Virus record (IMG/VR): IMGVR_UViG_3300030331_004578
Location: 1-28,601 of that record
Direction: 5' to 3' (one strand)
Source: a virus
DNA: 28,601 bases
Positions 5,698 to 12,606 of this stretch are shown here, piece after piece (the first letter of the stretch is position 1; every line of letters begins with the position of its first letter). The notes under the pieces are model-generated. The model was not told the origin of the DNA and did no database searches. It saw nothing but the letters and a program-made list of their open reading frames with translations. A program made the position numbers and the translations under genes.

Positions 5698-6225
5698 ATG
5701 AATATTTTTTACCTTGACAAATCACCTGTGCAATCTGCAAGATATCAATATAACCGACATGTGGTCAAAATGATATTAGAATCTGCACAAATGTTATGTA
5801 CTGCACACCACGAATATGGTAACGGACATAATGTACCATATAAACCTGCTTATGTCAATCATCCATCTACAAAATGGTGTAGACAAAATGTTGCACAATA
5901 TAAGTGGTTATATATACATTTTTTAGCACTTGGTCGCGAGTATGAGTTGCGATATGGCAAAGAACATACAACAATCACTAAATGTCGCGTTGCTTTACGA
6001 TCAACACCACCAAATATGCCTACCACACCATTTACACAACCCCCACAATGTATGCCTGACCAATACAAATGTTCTTGTAGTGTCAAAGCATATTGGCGAT
6101 ATTATATCGCAGAAAAGCATACAGTCGCACACAAATCAGAAAAAATTTACAAACATAGTCCATTAGAAAAATTACAAAATCTATTTATCCGTGCAGGTAG
6201 ATTTTTTATCGCTAAACCTGTATAA
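5698..6225 (+). CDS. Conserved phage protein, HVVKMILESAQ family
   Basis: The 175-residue protein begins MNIFYLDKSPVQSARYQYNR, followed by HVVKMILESAQMLCTAHH. It also carries YVNHPSTKWCRQN (about 52-64), the MPDQYK box (about 119-124) and AYWRYYIAEK. This set is familiar to me from marine phages, including T4-like cyanophages, and some bacteria, where it lacks a proven function. The conserved His, Lys, Glu and Gln residues suggest an enzyme. It has more His and Pro than its neighbours, which may reflect acquisition from elsewhere. It has its own upstream palindrome and possible promoter. Confidence 0.7.
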   Translation: MNIFYLDKSPVQSARYQYNRHVVKMILESAQMLCTAHHEYGNGHNVPYKPAYVNHPSTKWCRQNVAQYKWLYIHFLALGREYELRYGKEHTTITKCRVALRSTPPNMPTTPFTQPPQCMPDQYKCSCSVKAYWRYYIAEKHTVAHKSEKIYKHSPLEKLQNLFIRAGRFFIAKPV

Positions 6226-6226
6226 T

Positions 6227-6421
6227 ATGAAAAAATCAACTTACACAAATATCCATAATATAAATACTTTTCAATGTACAACAGACAATGAGATATACCT
6301 TTGTGGTGAGAACGAACATGGTGAAGATGTTTGTATTGTATTTGATGCTATTGAGATATTACAATGGTTAGACATTGATCACATAAAAGAACAAACAACT
6401 AAATATATTAAAAATTTATAA
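6227..6421 (+). CDS. Hypothetical small protein
   Basis: The preferred start is the ATG at 6227 (MKKSTYTNIHNIN, 64 residues), one base after the previous stop; an upstream ATG at 6191 would overlap that gene by 35 bp. The protein has two strand-like parts (TTDNEIYLCGENEHGEDVCI) and an amphipathic helix (FDAIEILQWLDIDHIKEQTT). It ends two bases before the next start. No family or function recognised. Confidence 0.6.
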   Translation: MKKSTYTNIHNINTFQCTTDNEIYLCGENEHGEDVCIVFDAIEILQWLDIDHIKEQTTKYIKNL

Positions 6422-6422
6422 A

Positions 6423-6638
6423 ATGAAAATTACACAAAAAGTTAGAGTATTAAAACATTTAGAAAAAGGATATTCTATATCCACTTTTAACGCTATGTAC
6501 TATCATGGTATTGCAGATTTGCAAGGTGTTATAAGACAAATTAAAGACGATGGTCACCCTATCGTTGCAAAATATCGAAAAGTAAAAACTCGTTTCAATG
6601 GTTATGCAACGGTTAAATCTTATAGTTTAAGTAAATAA
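6423..6638 (+). CDS. Helix-turn-helix protein (HTH_55-like)
   Basis: This 71-residue protein resembles small helix-turn-helix domains of the HTH_55 type. Residues 3-45 (ITQKVRVLKHLEKGYSIS, TFNAMYYHGI, LQGVIRQIKDDGHPI) give the helix, turn and recognition helix, followed by a basic wing (KYRKVKTRFNGYATVKSY). It is the last gene of the early plus-strand block and may regulate phage or host genes. Its stop codon abuts, without any gap, the stop codon of the convergent gene at 6639. Confidence 0.7.
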   Translation: MKITQKVRVLKHLEKGYSISTFNAMYYHGIADLQGVIRQIKDDGHPIVAKYRKVKTRFNGYATVKSYSLSK

Positions 6639-6776
6639 CTATTTCATTTGTTTGAGAATGGCATTAAATTCTCTTTTGAGTTTTTTTACATCATAGACTT
6701 TCTTGTCGTTTTTATCGTAAATGTACTCAGCATCTAATTTAATCTCACTCGCAAATATGTGCTGTCTTTTATTCAT
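6639..6776 (-). CDS. 45-residue hypothetical protein
   Basis: A 45-codon frame follows the phosphoesterase gene with an ATGA overlap. It reads MNKRQHIFASEIKLDAEYIY, then DKNDKKVYDVKKLKREFNAI, a basic, mostly helical peptide. It is the last gene of the minus-strand series and ends exactly where the plus-strand early block ends. The coupling and lysine-rich content support it. Function unknown. Confidence 0.6.
   Translation of the reverse strand: MNKRQHIFASEIKLDAEYIYDKNDKKVYDVKKLKREFNAILKQMK
6654..6687 (+). terminator. Possible plus-strand terminator inside the opposing gene
   Basis: Just after the last early gene the plus strand has GAGAAT (6654-6659), an 8-nt loop, ATTCTC (6668-6673) and then a T-rich run (6674-6687, interrupted by GAG). 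The stem is short and AT-rich, so the call is weak, but its position is right for ending early transcription. Confidence 0.3.
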
Positions 6777-7504
6777 AATTCCATTAATAAATTTAGTGGT
6801 ATTTTACCACTATTCAAAATCACACCACAACCAATCGCAGGTTTCTTACCTGACTTAGCATAAGCCATAGCATAACTATCGTGGTTTATTCCTGATCCGA
6901 CTTGCATTCCATAAACCCTAAAATTTTGTCCAACATAATGCTCACAATACGCTTGTGTATGTAGATGTCCTTGTACTGTATTCATCATGTCTGCTCGGCA
7001 TTTCGTTCTTGCAGTTCCACCTTCACCATGTAGATACTGTACATTATCTTTGACATATCTTTCTACAAAATTCCAATCAGGAACTTCTAAAACCTCTTGA
7101 TAACTTTTTATCCATTTGCTTGGTATAGCAGATGTTTGACTCTTTCTCATAATCATCCTATCATGGTTTCCAATGATCACAGTTGCAACAGGAAACTCTT
7201 TGTACCAACGAGATATTCTTTCTATGGCATATTCTAACTCATCTGCACCACCCATTCCATCTGCATCTGTTTCGTGGTAACTTGAATAATGGTTATCTAT
7301 TATATCGCCAATAAAGACAACTTCTGAACACTCAAATTCTTGGTATTTGCAAACACAAAATTCTAAATATTTGTCTAAACTAAATGGTTCGTGCAAATCG
7401 CCAATAACTAAGACATTGTTGTATCCTTGTCCTTGTGTTTGTCTTTGTTCCTGAATTAGATCGTACTCTAATTTTGATAATCTTAATCTATATTCTTTTT
7501 TCAA
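6773..7504 (-). CDS. Calcineurin-like metallophosphoesterase
   Basis: The 243-residue protein has the full set of metallophosphoesterase motifs: GDLH (35-38), GDIIDNH (66-72), GNHD (112-115), a His-Gly pair (159-160) and GHLH (179-182). These bind two metal ions and cut phosphomonoesters or diesters, so it may act on nucleotides, cyclic nucleotides, nucleic-acid ends or a phosphoprotein. The start codon is TTG at 7504, overlapping the upstream stop as TTGA; the next Met is near residue 84, inside the catalytic domain, so no ATG start is possible. It lies at the end of the late series after the lysis genes. Confidence 0.9.
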   Translation of the reverse strand: MKKEYRLRLSKLEYDLIQEQRQTQGQGYNNVLVIGDLHEPFSLDKYLEFCVCKYQEFECSEVVFIGDIIDNHYSSYHETDADGMGGADELEYAIERISRWYKEFPVATVIIGNHDRMIMRKSQTSAIPSKWIKSYQEVLEVPDWNFVERYVKDNVQYLHGEGGTARTKCRADMMNTVQGHLHTQAYCEHYVGQNFRVYGMQVGSGINHDSYAMAYAKSGKKPAIGCGVILNSGKIPLNLLMEL

Positions 7505-7740
7505 TTATTGCAATTTTTTCCACAACAACGATTCTCAAACATTGATAAACATAAAGGCAGAATACCAATAGCGCATAATACTACACCCTCCCAACTAATG
7601 CTTTCACCCATAGTTTTTATTGAATATAATACTATAACGCCACCGATACTCCGTTTTGCAGACCACCTTCGTAAATCGCCAAATTTTTTATCTTTAAAAA
7701 TTGTGGTTATATCTAAATTTTGTAGAATTTTATTCATCAT
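7501..7740 (-). CDS. Small membrane protein with two spans, possible lysis accessory
   Basis: I take the start at 7740 (ATG, MMNKILQNLDITTIF, 79 residues; 7737 is equally possible), which overlaps the preceding gene by 11 bp. Two hydrophobic stretches, GGVIVLYSIKTM and WEGVVLCAIGILPLCLSMF, suggest two membrane spans, followed by a Cys-rich tail (NRCCGKNCNN). A positive segment (RRWSAKRS) precedes the first span. With the neighbouring single-span protein and the M15 peptidase, it is a candidate holin or antiholin. Alternatively it is an unrelated membrane protein. Confidence 0.6.
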   Translation of the reverse strand: MMNKILQNLDITTIFKDKKFGDLRRWSAKRSIGGVIVLYSIKTMGESISWEGVVLCAIGILPLCLSMFENRCCGKNCNN

Positions 7741-7894
7741 TTTTGTAGTTTGGTATAATAGCATCAAATATGTTATCTATCCAACTAAAAACTTTGTTGT
7801 CCTCTATTGTCGGAGTTAGATTAACAATTATTTTAATAAATGCCATTGCACCAACTAATAATTCTAACCAATTGTTTGTAATAAAATCTGTCAT
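7730..7894 (-). CDS. Small holin-like membrane protein
   Basis: The 54-residue protein from the ATG at 7894 (MTDFITNNWLELLVGAMAFIK) has one membrane span and the IVNLTPTIEDNKV segment, a pattern I know from small holin-like proteins in Bacteroidota phages. The ATG at 7894 is 10 bp after the peptidase stop; an upstream start at 7978 would extend deep into the peptidase gene and is rejected. Its place beside the M15 peptidase supports a lysis role. Confidence 0.65.
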   Translation of the reverse strand: MTDFITNNWLELLVGAMAFIKIIVNLTPTIEDNKVFSWIDNIFDAIIPNYKNDE

Positions 7895-7904
7895 AATATA
7901 AGTT

Positions 7905-8282
7905 TTAATAAGTCCATATAATTTTGTTTGTTTTATCCTTATCAATGTCACAATGGATAAAGTCATGTGCAATTCCAATTCTTGTTATTCCTACAAATAA
8001 CAATGCTTGTACTATTGCAAATTTTTTCTGTGGTGTATCCGCCTTTATGTCGGCAGCTATTCCCTTACAATGTGATGAATTAGAAGATGCTTTGTATCCA
8101 TTTTTTATAAGTTGTTCGTTATATTCTTTAGTTCTATATCCTGATGTGATCACAAATGGAATGCCTGCAACAAATCTTGCCTTGTCTAACAATTTTAAAA
8201 AATCATTATCCATAAATATTTCGCCTTGTCCAACACCACTCTTACAATCAAATTCGCTATAAGTAAAATGCCTTAAAACCAT
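7905..8282 (-). CDS. M15-family peptidase, probable endolysin
   Basis: The protein (125 residues from the ATG at 8282) is a D-Ala-D-Ala/L,D-carboxypeptidase-type M15 domain. It has TSGYRTKEYN (about 47-55), the zinc site SSHCKGIAAD (S70, H71, D78) and a later H110-C-D112. Phage proteins with this domain cut the peptide cross-links of peptidoglycan at lysis. The start is supported by a TAATG overlap with the preceding membrane protein and AGGA just before it. There is no signal peptide, so release would rely on a holin, and three small membrane proteins sit around it. A virion-associated role is less likely from its position. Confidence 0.85.
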   Translation of the reverse strand: MVLRHFTYSEFDCKSGVGQGEIFMDNDFLKLLDKARFVAGIPFVITSGYRTKEYNEQLIKNGYKASSNSSHCKGIAADIKADTPQKKFAIVQALLFVGITRIGIAHDFIHCDIDKDKTNKIIWTY

Positions 8283-8458
8283 TATTTCCTGCGATTTAAT
8301 AAACTTTTTATCCAATTATATATATCCTTACTAATCATTGCAACAAAACCTCCTAAAAGTCCTAAAATGACTGTTTCCACTAATGTTTGTGTTGGTACCA
8401 TTGATACTGTAAGTAAATTACCACAAAAAAAACAACCTAAATACTCAATTCTTTCCAT
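8282..8458 (-). CDS. Small membrane protein upstream of the lysis peptidase
   Basis: From the ATG at 8458, which forms a TAATG overlap with the preceding structural gene, the protein has 58 residues. A first hydrophobic part (LGCFFCGNLLTVSMV) and a strong span (TLVETVILGLLGGFVAMI) are followed by a basic tail (SLLNRRK). This looks like a small holin or membrane-anchored lysis accessory. It is coupled by TAATG to the M15 peptidase downstream. Which of the three local membrane proteins is the true holin cannot be decided from sequence. Confidence 0.65.
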   Translation of the reverse strand: MERIEYLGCFFCGNLLTVSMVPTQTLVETVILGLLGGFVAMISKDIYNWIKSLLNRRK

Positions 8459-9003
8459 TACACTATTGAACATAATCTATAAGTAATATAAGCATCTGCC
8501 GTAAAATCTCCTGTAAAATTTTGACTTGAGTACATTAACAAATCTTTTGTAGTTAGTGTACCTAAATCGTCACCAGAATTAGTAAAAGGCAATGGTGCTA
8601 GTGAATAAGATGAACTTGATTGATTGTGTCCAAATCTTCTTTGTTGTATAACATATCCTGTTAAAGATGTCGCATTATAACCAATATATAAAGTTGTAGC
8701 ACTTGTGTCTTGTGTAGTAACATTTGTATTAATCGTAACATTTAAAATAACATAAAATAATCCTGTACCTGCAGCAGGTAGTAATTCTACAAAAGTTCCT
8801 GCATTTCCTGTTGCATCCATACTAGTAAATGCACTTGCAGAAATACTTTTTATAGTTGTCTGTATAAGTTGTTCTGCTTTCATTTTTTTACTTGTACCTG
8901 CTGTACTACCTGTGGTATCACTTTCATCCACGATCATGTACAAGTCGTCTTTTGTTGTATTACCTAATAGTAGTGTTTTGTCTGTTAGCCTTTGTCCTGC
9001 CAT
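8458..9003 (-). CDS. Putative minor structural protein
   Basis: This 181-residue protein begins AGQRLTDKTLLLGNTTKDDL, then YMIVDESDTTGSTAGTSKKM. I know this opening from late structural proteins of Bacteroidota phages, often tail-tip or fibre-associated. The remainder is Ser/Thr/Asn-rich with alternating hydrophobic residues, suggesting a beta-rich fold. It lies between the connector gene and the lysis block. Host-recognition or decoration functions are both possible. Confidence 0.55.
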   Translation of the reverse strand: MAGQRLTDKTLLLGNTTKDDLYMIVDESDTTGSTAGTSKKMKAEQLIQTTIKSISASAFTSMDATGNAGTFVELLPAAGTGLFYVILNVTINTNVTTQDTSATTLYIGYNATSLTGYVIQQRRFGHNQSSSSYSLAPLPFTNSGDDLGTLTTKDLLMYSSQNFTGDFTADAYITYRLCSIV

Positions 9004-9085
9004 TGTCTAATTTTTTTAAGTATAATTCTAATTTTTTATAGTTCTCCAATGTTCTTGGATACTCTAATTTTTTTTTAACATCCAT
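8960..9085 (-). CDS. 41-residue hypothetical peptide
   Basis: A 41-codon frame starts within the last codons of the connector gene (11-bp overlap) and covers the 71-bp gap before the structural gene at 9003, which it overlaps by 44 bp. It reads MDVKKKLEYPRTLENYKKLE, then LYLKKLDNG, a lysine- and leucine-rich helix. The gap would otherwise be unused, but the long 3' overlap lowers confidence. Confidence 0.45.
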   Translation of the reverse strand: MDVKKKLEYPRTLENYKKLELYLKKLDNGRTKANRQNTTIR

Positions 9086-9656
9086 AAATAGTGATATTAG
9101 CGCCCTGTAAAAATGATTTAAGTTTTTTGCTCATTGGTGTTTTAGGATCTAAATTAAGTCCACTATAATAGTTGTTAGTAGTTGGATTTAAATCTCCACC
9201 TGTGTTTTGGTTATATTTAGGAAATAGAGTTGTATTATTTGTAATATAATCTATTAATCGTTGCCTATAAAATTCGGCAGCATTTGTAGCAGTATCCATC
9301 ACAGGTTTTAAATCTTCATAACTTGCGCTACTTGATTGTTCTGTTGCACCCATTACCACAACTGCATTGTTTACAAATCGCAATCTAAGAAATGGAACTA
9401 ATTGAGTAAAACTAAATTGTACTAAACATGGTTGTATATAATCCTCCAATAGTGTTTGATCATTACCTGATATAGTTCCTGCTTGTATTTTTGATTTGAT
9501 ATCTTTATCTAATTCTGTTCCTAATATTGGTAATATGTTCATATCCTGTGCTAACAAGATATAAGGCATAATTAGATTATCGTCTACACTTTCTCCAAGT
9601 GCAGTGTCTTTTTTTAACCTTTGTGCCGATATATAAAGTGTATGTTGTATTGCCAT
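9075..9656 (-). CDS. Head-tail connector-like protein (DUF6712-type)
   Basis: The 193-residue protein resembles the head-tail connector or adaptor family of Bacteroidota phages: TLYISAQRLKKDTALGESVD, DNLIMPYILLAQDMN, GTELDKDIKSKI, DYIQPCLVQFSFTQLVPFLR, and AAEFYRQRLIDYI. The mostly helical pattern is like that of gp6/gp15-type adaptors that bind under the portal. It directly follows the portal gene with a 6-bp gap, the expected place. The family number is from memory; the role is inferred by pattern and position. Confidence 0.7.
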   Translation of the reverse strand: MAIQHTLYISAQRLKKDTALGESVDDNLIMPYILLAQDMNILPILGTELDKDIKSKIQAGTISGNDQTLLEDYIQPCLVQFSFTQLVPFLRLRFVNNAVVVMGATEQSSSASYEDLKPVMDTATNAAEFYRQRLIDYITNNTTLFPKYNQNTGGDLNPTTNNYYSGLNLDPKTPMSKKLKSFLQGANITIYGC

Positions 9657-9662
9657 TTTCTA

Positions 9663-11795
9663 TTATTTTACTCCTGGATAGTGTCCGTTGTCTTTCATAT
9701 TATCAGGTGCCATAACAGCATCTTTTATTCCTCTTGGTGTTGGTGTATAACTTTTAGGTATAGAATCTACTTTTTTATAGTCGTCATCTAAACTCTGTCC
9801 ATTCCTTAACTTTGTTCCGTCTTTTAACCTATATAACATAATTTTCCAAGCGTGCCTACAATATACACCACCTTTGAATCTAAACAGATCGTATGGTCTA
9901 CCTTTATGTCCTAATTGTTTATTAACACCCTCTCTACTTGCTTTGTCAATATCTTCTATCCTATATACAAAACCTGCTCTACTCAATTCCATCATGTTCT
10001 TGCAGAATGTTCTTGTTGTTTTGCTTGGTTTCCTACTCTTTTTTATATACTTAAATCTAACTCTATAATATGATTTATCTAAATAACTAAAACTATCCTC
10101 TTTGCTTTTTATCTCATCTGCAAAATTTTTTTTATCTGTATTTATGATCAAATCGTCTGCCCATTGTTCATAGTCATCTACATAGTCTTGTTCATCAACC
10201 AACTCCCATTTGTCATCCATTTTCTCACCCTTTAAGGAGTTAAAGATAACATCAAATTCCTCATCCGTTAAATCTGCCTTTACATTGTCAATTTCTTTAT
10301 TTTTTTTCTCTGCCCAACTTTGTCCTGCATCACCACCCCATAATGCCCATGCTATTCTACCTGCACTTGGAAATTTATCTGAGCCTGGATAGAATCCTTC
10401 TGCTTTTTTATCTACTTCATGTCTACTAAAAAAACTGTGCATTCTTTGTATAGTGTCTAACGATAGATTGGCACCGTTAATTATATCTCTGGCTCTTGCA
10501 ACTGCAACCATCGTCCCTCCACGATTATATTCTTTTCTCCATTCCAATCCTTTTTTTGCCTCTGCAATCATGCCTTTGGTTGGTTTAGTGTCTATGTCTT
10601 TTAAATCTTTAAATTCTCTGAAATCATCTTTTGTAACACCCTCTTTTTCTTGTTCTGCATCCGACTGTGTTTCTGTTACTTCTAAATCAATAAAATCTGC
10701 AGGTTTAAGAGTTTTAAAATATAGGTCTAAGTGTATGTCATTAACACTAAATATTTTTGCAAGACCTTTAAGTAAAATGTTTTGGAATGGTAAAATAACT
10801 GTATTATTAAATAAGCTATAAGCATCTCGCAGTTCATCTGCATTGCTACCTAAACCACCACCTTCTGCTCGTATACCAAACAATAAAGGACTTGTAACTC
10901 TATGTCCTGACAATATTTTATTTACTACCTCTGTTGATAAAAATTGGTATTTCTCACTTGCACCATTACTATCAATAGGAACAATCTCAGGTGCAGTATC
11001 TTTACCATCGTTAAATGTTATAAGTATCTTTCCTGCATTTCCTGAACTTGCAAACTTTTCATTAATTTGCCTTTCAATTGTCCTTCTTTCTTCTTCTGTT
11101 GGCACACCATTTGCAAAATTGATCGCCATGCTTGGAAACATTCCATTGCTTATATTTGACAAATGGAACTGTGCGATTTCTAAATCTAATTGTATATAAT
11201 CCGTAGAGGCTATATAATCAGGTGCAAATCCATAGAACATTGCAGGATTCTTATCTCGTATCATCAAAATCTGACTTGCTTGTGTCCTATCTGTTGTGCT
11301 AAATGCCTTGTAGGCTCTTGGTCTATATCCATGTTTCCTGTAATTACTCCAATCTGCACTATAATAATAATTATCTATCTCACCATCAATAATTCTACCA
11401 CTACGGATATATTGAGAGCCAATATGTGCTATTTTAGCAATGCTTTTCCTGTCTTTAGACCAAATTACATTGACATAGCATCCACCAAACAATTTTAAAT
11501 CCATTGCTAAATCTTTTAACACATCATCTGGACTGTTGTCAAGTAATGTGCTAAGTTTTAACCAACTTTCCATTGTAGATTCGTCTGCATCTTTGTTAGT
11601 TGCATCCAATCCCTCGCCATATATCATTGCGCCAATAGATTTAATTAATGCGCCATTGATCGCACTACCTAAAAACAGGTCTAACAAATAGTTTGGATAT
11701 AAATTATCTTCTCCAAAGTTAATCCAATCTTGATTTGGTTTTTCTACTAAATGTGGAATGTTATAATGAGATAATTTTACAAGGTCTAATTTCAT
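9663..11795 (-). CDS. Portal protein with fused C-terminal domains
   Basis: The protein has 710 residues, longer than a typical portal. Residues about 1-370 are a portal core (NFGEDNLYPNYLLDLFLGSA; LFGGCYVNVIW; QFHLSNISNGMFPSMAINF; GGGLGSNADELRDAYSLF). An acidic linker follows (370-400). Residues 403-500 match a module found in other phage head proteins (GLEWRKEYNRGGTMVAVARA; FPSAGRIAWALWGGDAGQSW). Residues 575-660 form another (YYRVRFKYIKK; CKNMMELSRAGFVYRIEDI; KGGVYCRHAWKIMLY), known to me mostly from prohead protease or morphogenesis proteins. The C-terminus reads APDNMKDNGHYPGVK. The fusion suggests that the portal also carries an assembly function. Start ATG is 2 bp from the preceding stop. 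Confidence 0.85.
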   Translation of the reverse strand: MKLDLVKLSHYNIPHLVEKPNQDWINFGEDNLYPNYLLDLFLGSAINGALIKSIGAMIYGEGLDATNKDADESTMESWLKLSTLLDNSPDDVLKDLAMDLKLFGGCYVNVIWSKDRKSIAKIAHIGSQYIRSGRIIDGEIDNYYYSADWSNYRKHGYRPRAYKAFSTTDRTQASQILMIRDKNPAMFYGFAPDYIASTDYIQLDLEIAQFHLSNISNGMFPSMAINFANGVPTEEERRTIERQINEKFASSGNAGKILITFNDGKDTAPEIVPIDSNGASEKYQFLSTEVVNKILSGHRVTSPLLFGIRAEGGGLGSNADELRDAYSLFNNTVILPFQNILLKGLAKIFSVNDIHLDLYFKTLKPADFIDLEVTETQSDAEQEKEGVTKDDFREFKDLKDIDTKPTKGMIAEAKKGLEWRKEYNRGGTMVAVARARDIINGANLSLDTIQRMHSFFSRHEVDKKAEGFYPGSDKFPSAGRIAWALWGGDAGQSWAEKKNKEIDNVKADLTDEEFDVIFNSLKGEKMDDKWELVDEQDYVDDYEQWADDLIINTDKKNFADEIKSKEDSFSYLDKSYYRVRFKYIKKSRKPSKTTRTFCKNMMELSRAGFVYRIEDIDKASREGVNKQLGHKGRPYDLFRFKGGVYCRHAWKIMLYRLKDGTKLRNGQSLDDDYKKVDSIPKSYTPTPRGIKDAVMAPDNMKDNGHYPGVK

Positions 11796-11797
11796 AA

Positions 11798-12235
11798 TTA
11801 ATAAGTTATATAGACACTATTAGTATCTGTGTCATTATTTGTATATTTAGTAAAAGTTGTCGGTGATTCAACTCTATTCCAAAGATTCATCAGAGTGTGG
11901 TATACAGGCTCAACACCAACAGTATTTGGATTAAGATTTGTGTTAGAGGTATTTTTATATATTGTTACATCATAAAAACCATAGGGATAATCTGTATTAG
12001 CTAAAGTAATATAACCATTTAAAGGATCTTCAACATTTCCACCCCCCGTGCCAAATACCAAAATTTGAACATACCTTTCTATGTTATTGGTAATAACAAG
12101 AAGTGGTAAAAAAAATAAACTTTTGTTAGTTTGTTGACTTTTAAACTCAACGAGTGGTTTTATATCACCATTTATGGCATCTGCAAAATCACCACTGAAA
12201 GCTTCAAAATTATTATTGTAGTCAAATTGTATCAT
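11798..12235 (-). CDS. Putative structural protein, head-tail region
   Basis: The 145-residue protein is beta-rich, with PLLVITNNIERYVQILVFGT, GYITLANTDYPYGFYDVTIY and EPVYHTLMNLW, a pattern I associate with small conserved virion proteins of Bacteroidota phages. It lies immediately before the portal gene and begins with an ATGA overlap after a 42-residue peptide. A neck, head-decoration or tail-associated role is possible. The exact role is not shown by the sequence. Confidence 0.55.
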   Translation of the reverse strand: MIQFDYNNNFEAFSGDFADAINGDIKPLVEFKSQQTNKSLFFLPLLVITNNIERYVQILVFGTGGGNVEDPLNGYITLANTDYPYGFYDVTIYKNTSNTNLNPNTVGVEPVYHTLMNLWNRVESPTTFTKYTNNDTDTNSVYITY

Positions 12236-12360
12236 TTTTTCTCACAATATTTACTTATATATTTATAATACTTATTTTCCAACAACTCTAAATTTTTTTT
12301 ACTTACAGTTTCTAATGTATGTATGACTTTGCCTTTGTATTTATTTTTTAACTTTAGCAT
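12232..12360 (-). CDS. 42-residue hypothetical peptide
   Basis: A 42-codon frame links two genes in what looked like a 370-bp gap. It reads MLKLKNKYKGKVIHTLETVS, then KKNLELLENKYYKYI. This layout (basic start, short strand, then helix with ELLEN) recurs in small proteins next to head-tail genes of phages. Its stop overlaps the next start as ATGA and its own start overlaps the end of the preceding small gene. Function unknown. Confidence 0.65.
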   Translation of the reverse strand: MLKLKNKYKGKVIHTLETVSKKNLELLENKYYKYISKYCEKK

Positions 12361-12508
12361 CTTTCTTTTTTGTTGCAATTTCTTCAAATAACAAATCTCT
12401 TATTCCTTGTTGCAAATTACCAATATCTTTTTGTGTCAATTGATCAAGTGGTTTGTATATACTATCTACACTTGCAGTTTTATACTTGTCTTTGAGTTTA
12501 TATGCCAT
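12341..12508 (-). CDS. 55-residue hypothetical protein
   Basis: This 55-codon frame reads MAYKLKDKYKTASVDSIYKP, then LDQLTQKDIGNLQQGIRDLL and a basic tail (ATKKKDAKVKK). It is the first gene after a strong terminator and carries the bipartite late-promoter element just upstream, so it probably begins a transcript that includes the 42-residue peptide, the 11798 gene and the portal. Helical and charged; function unknown, perhaps an assembly factor. Confidence 0.65.
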   Translation of the reverse strand: MAYKLKDKYKTASVDSIYKPLDQLTQKDIGNLQQGIRDLLFEEIATKKKDAKVKK

Positions 12509-12519
12509 AATCTTTACTA

Positions 12520-12548
12520 TAAATATAAAAAAGTACGGTTTTGTTTAG
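12520..12548 (-). promoter_or_regulatory. Late-type promoter element before the 12508 gene
   Basis: On the minus strand CTAAACAA (12548-12541) is followed after 13 nt by TATATTTA (12527-12520). The same two boxes at the same spacing occur upstream of 14944 and 15957. The element lies between a terminator and the start codon, and ends 11 nt before the ATG, so the mRNA leader would be very short. Confidence 0.6.
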
Positions 12549-12556
12549 TTTTTAAC

Positions 12557-12585
12557 AAAAAAAAGGCACAAAAAGTGCCCTTTTT
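12557..12585. terminator. Bidirectional rho-independent terminator
   Basis: GGCAC (12565-12569) and GTGCC (12575-12579) form a stem with a 5-nt loop. On the minus strand it is followed by eight T (opposite 12557-12564), and on the plus strand by TTTTT (12581-12585). It lies directly after the stop of the 12607-13203 structural gene and ends the capsid-region transcript. Confidence 0.85.
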
Positions 12586-12606
12586 ATAGAATTAATAGAG
12601 TAGATA

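Noticed and set aside
9874-11498. Several plus-strand frames of 60-122 codons opposite the portal gene
   Set aside because: They are shadows of the portal codons, without promoters, start context or recognisable domains.
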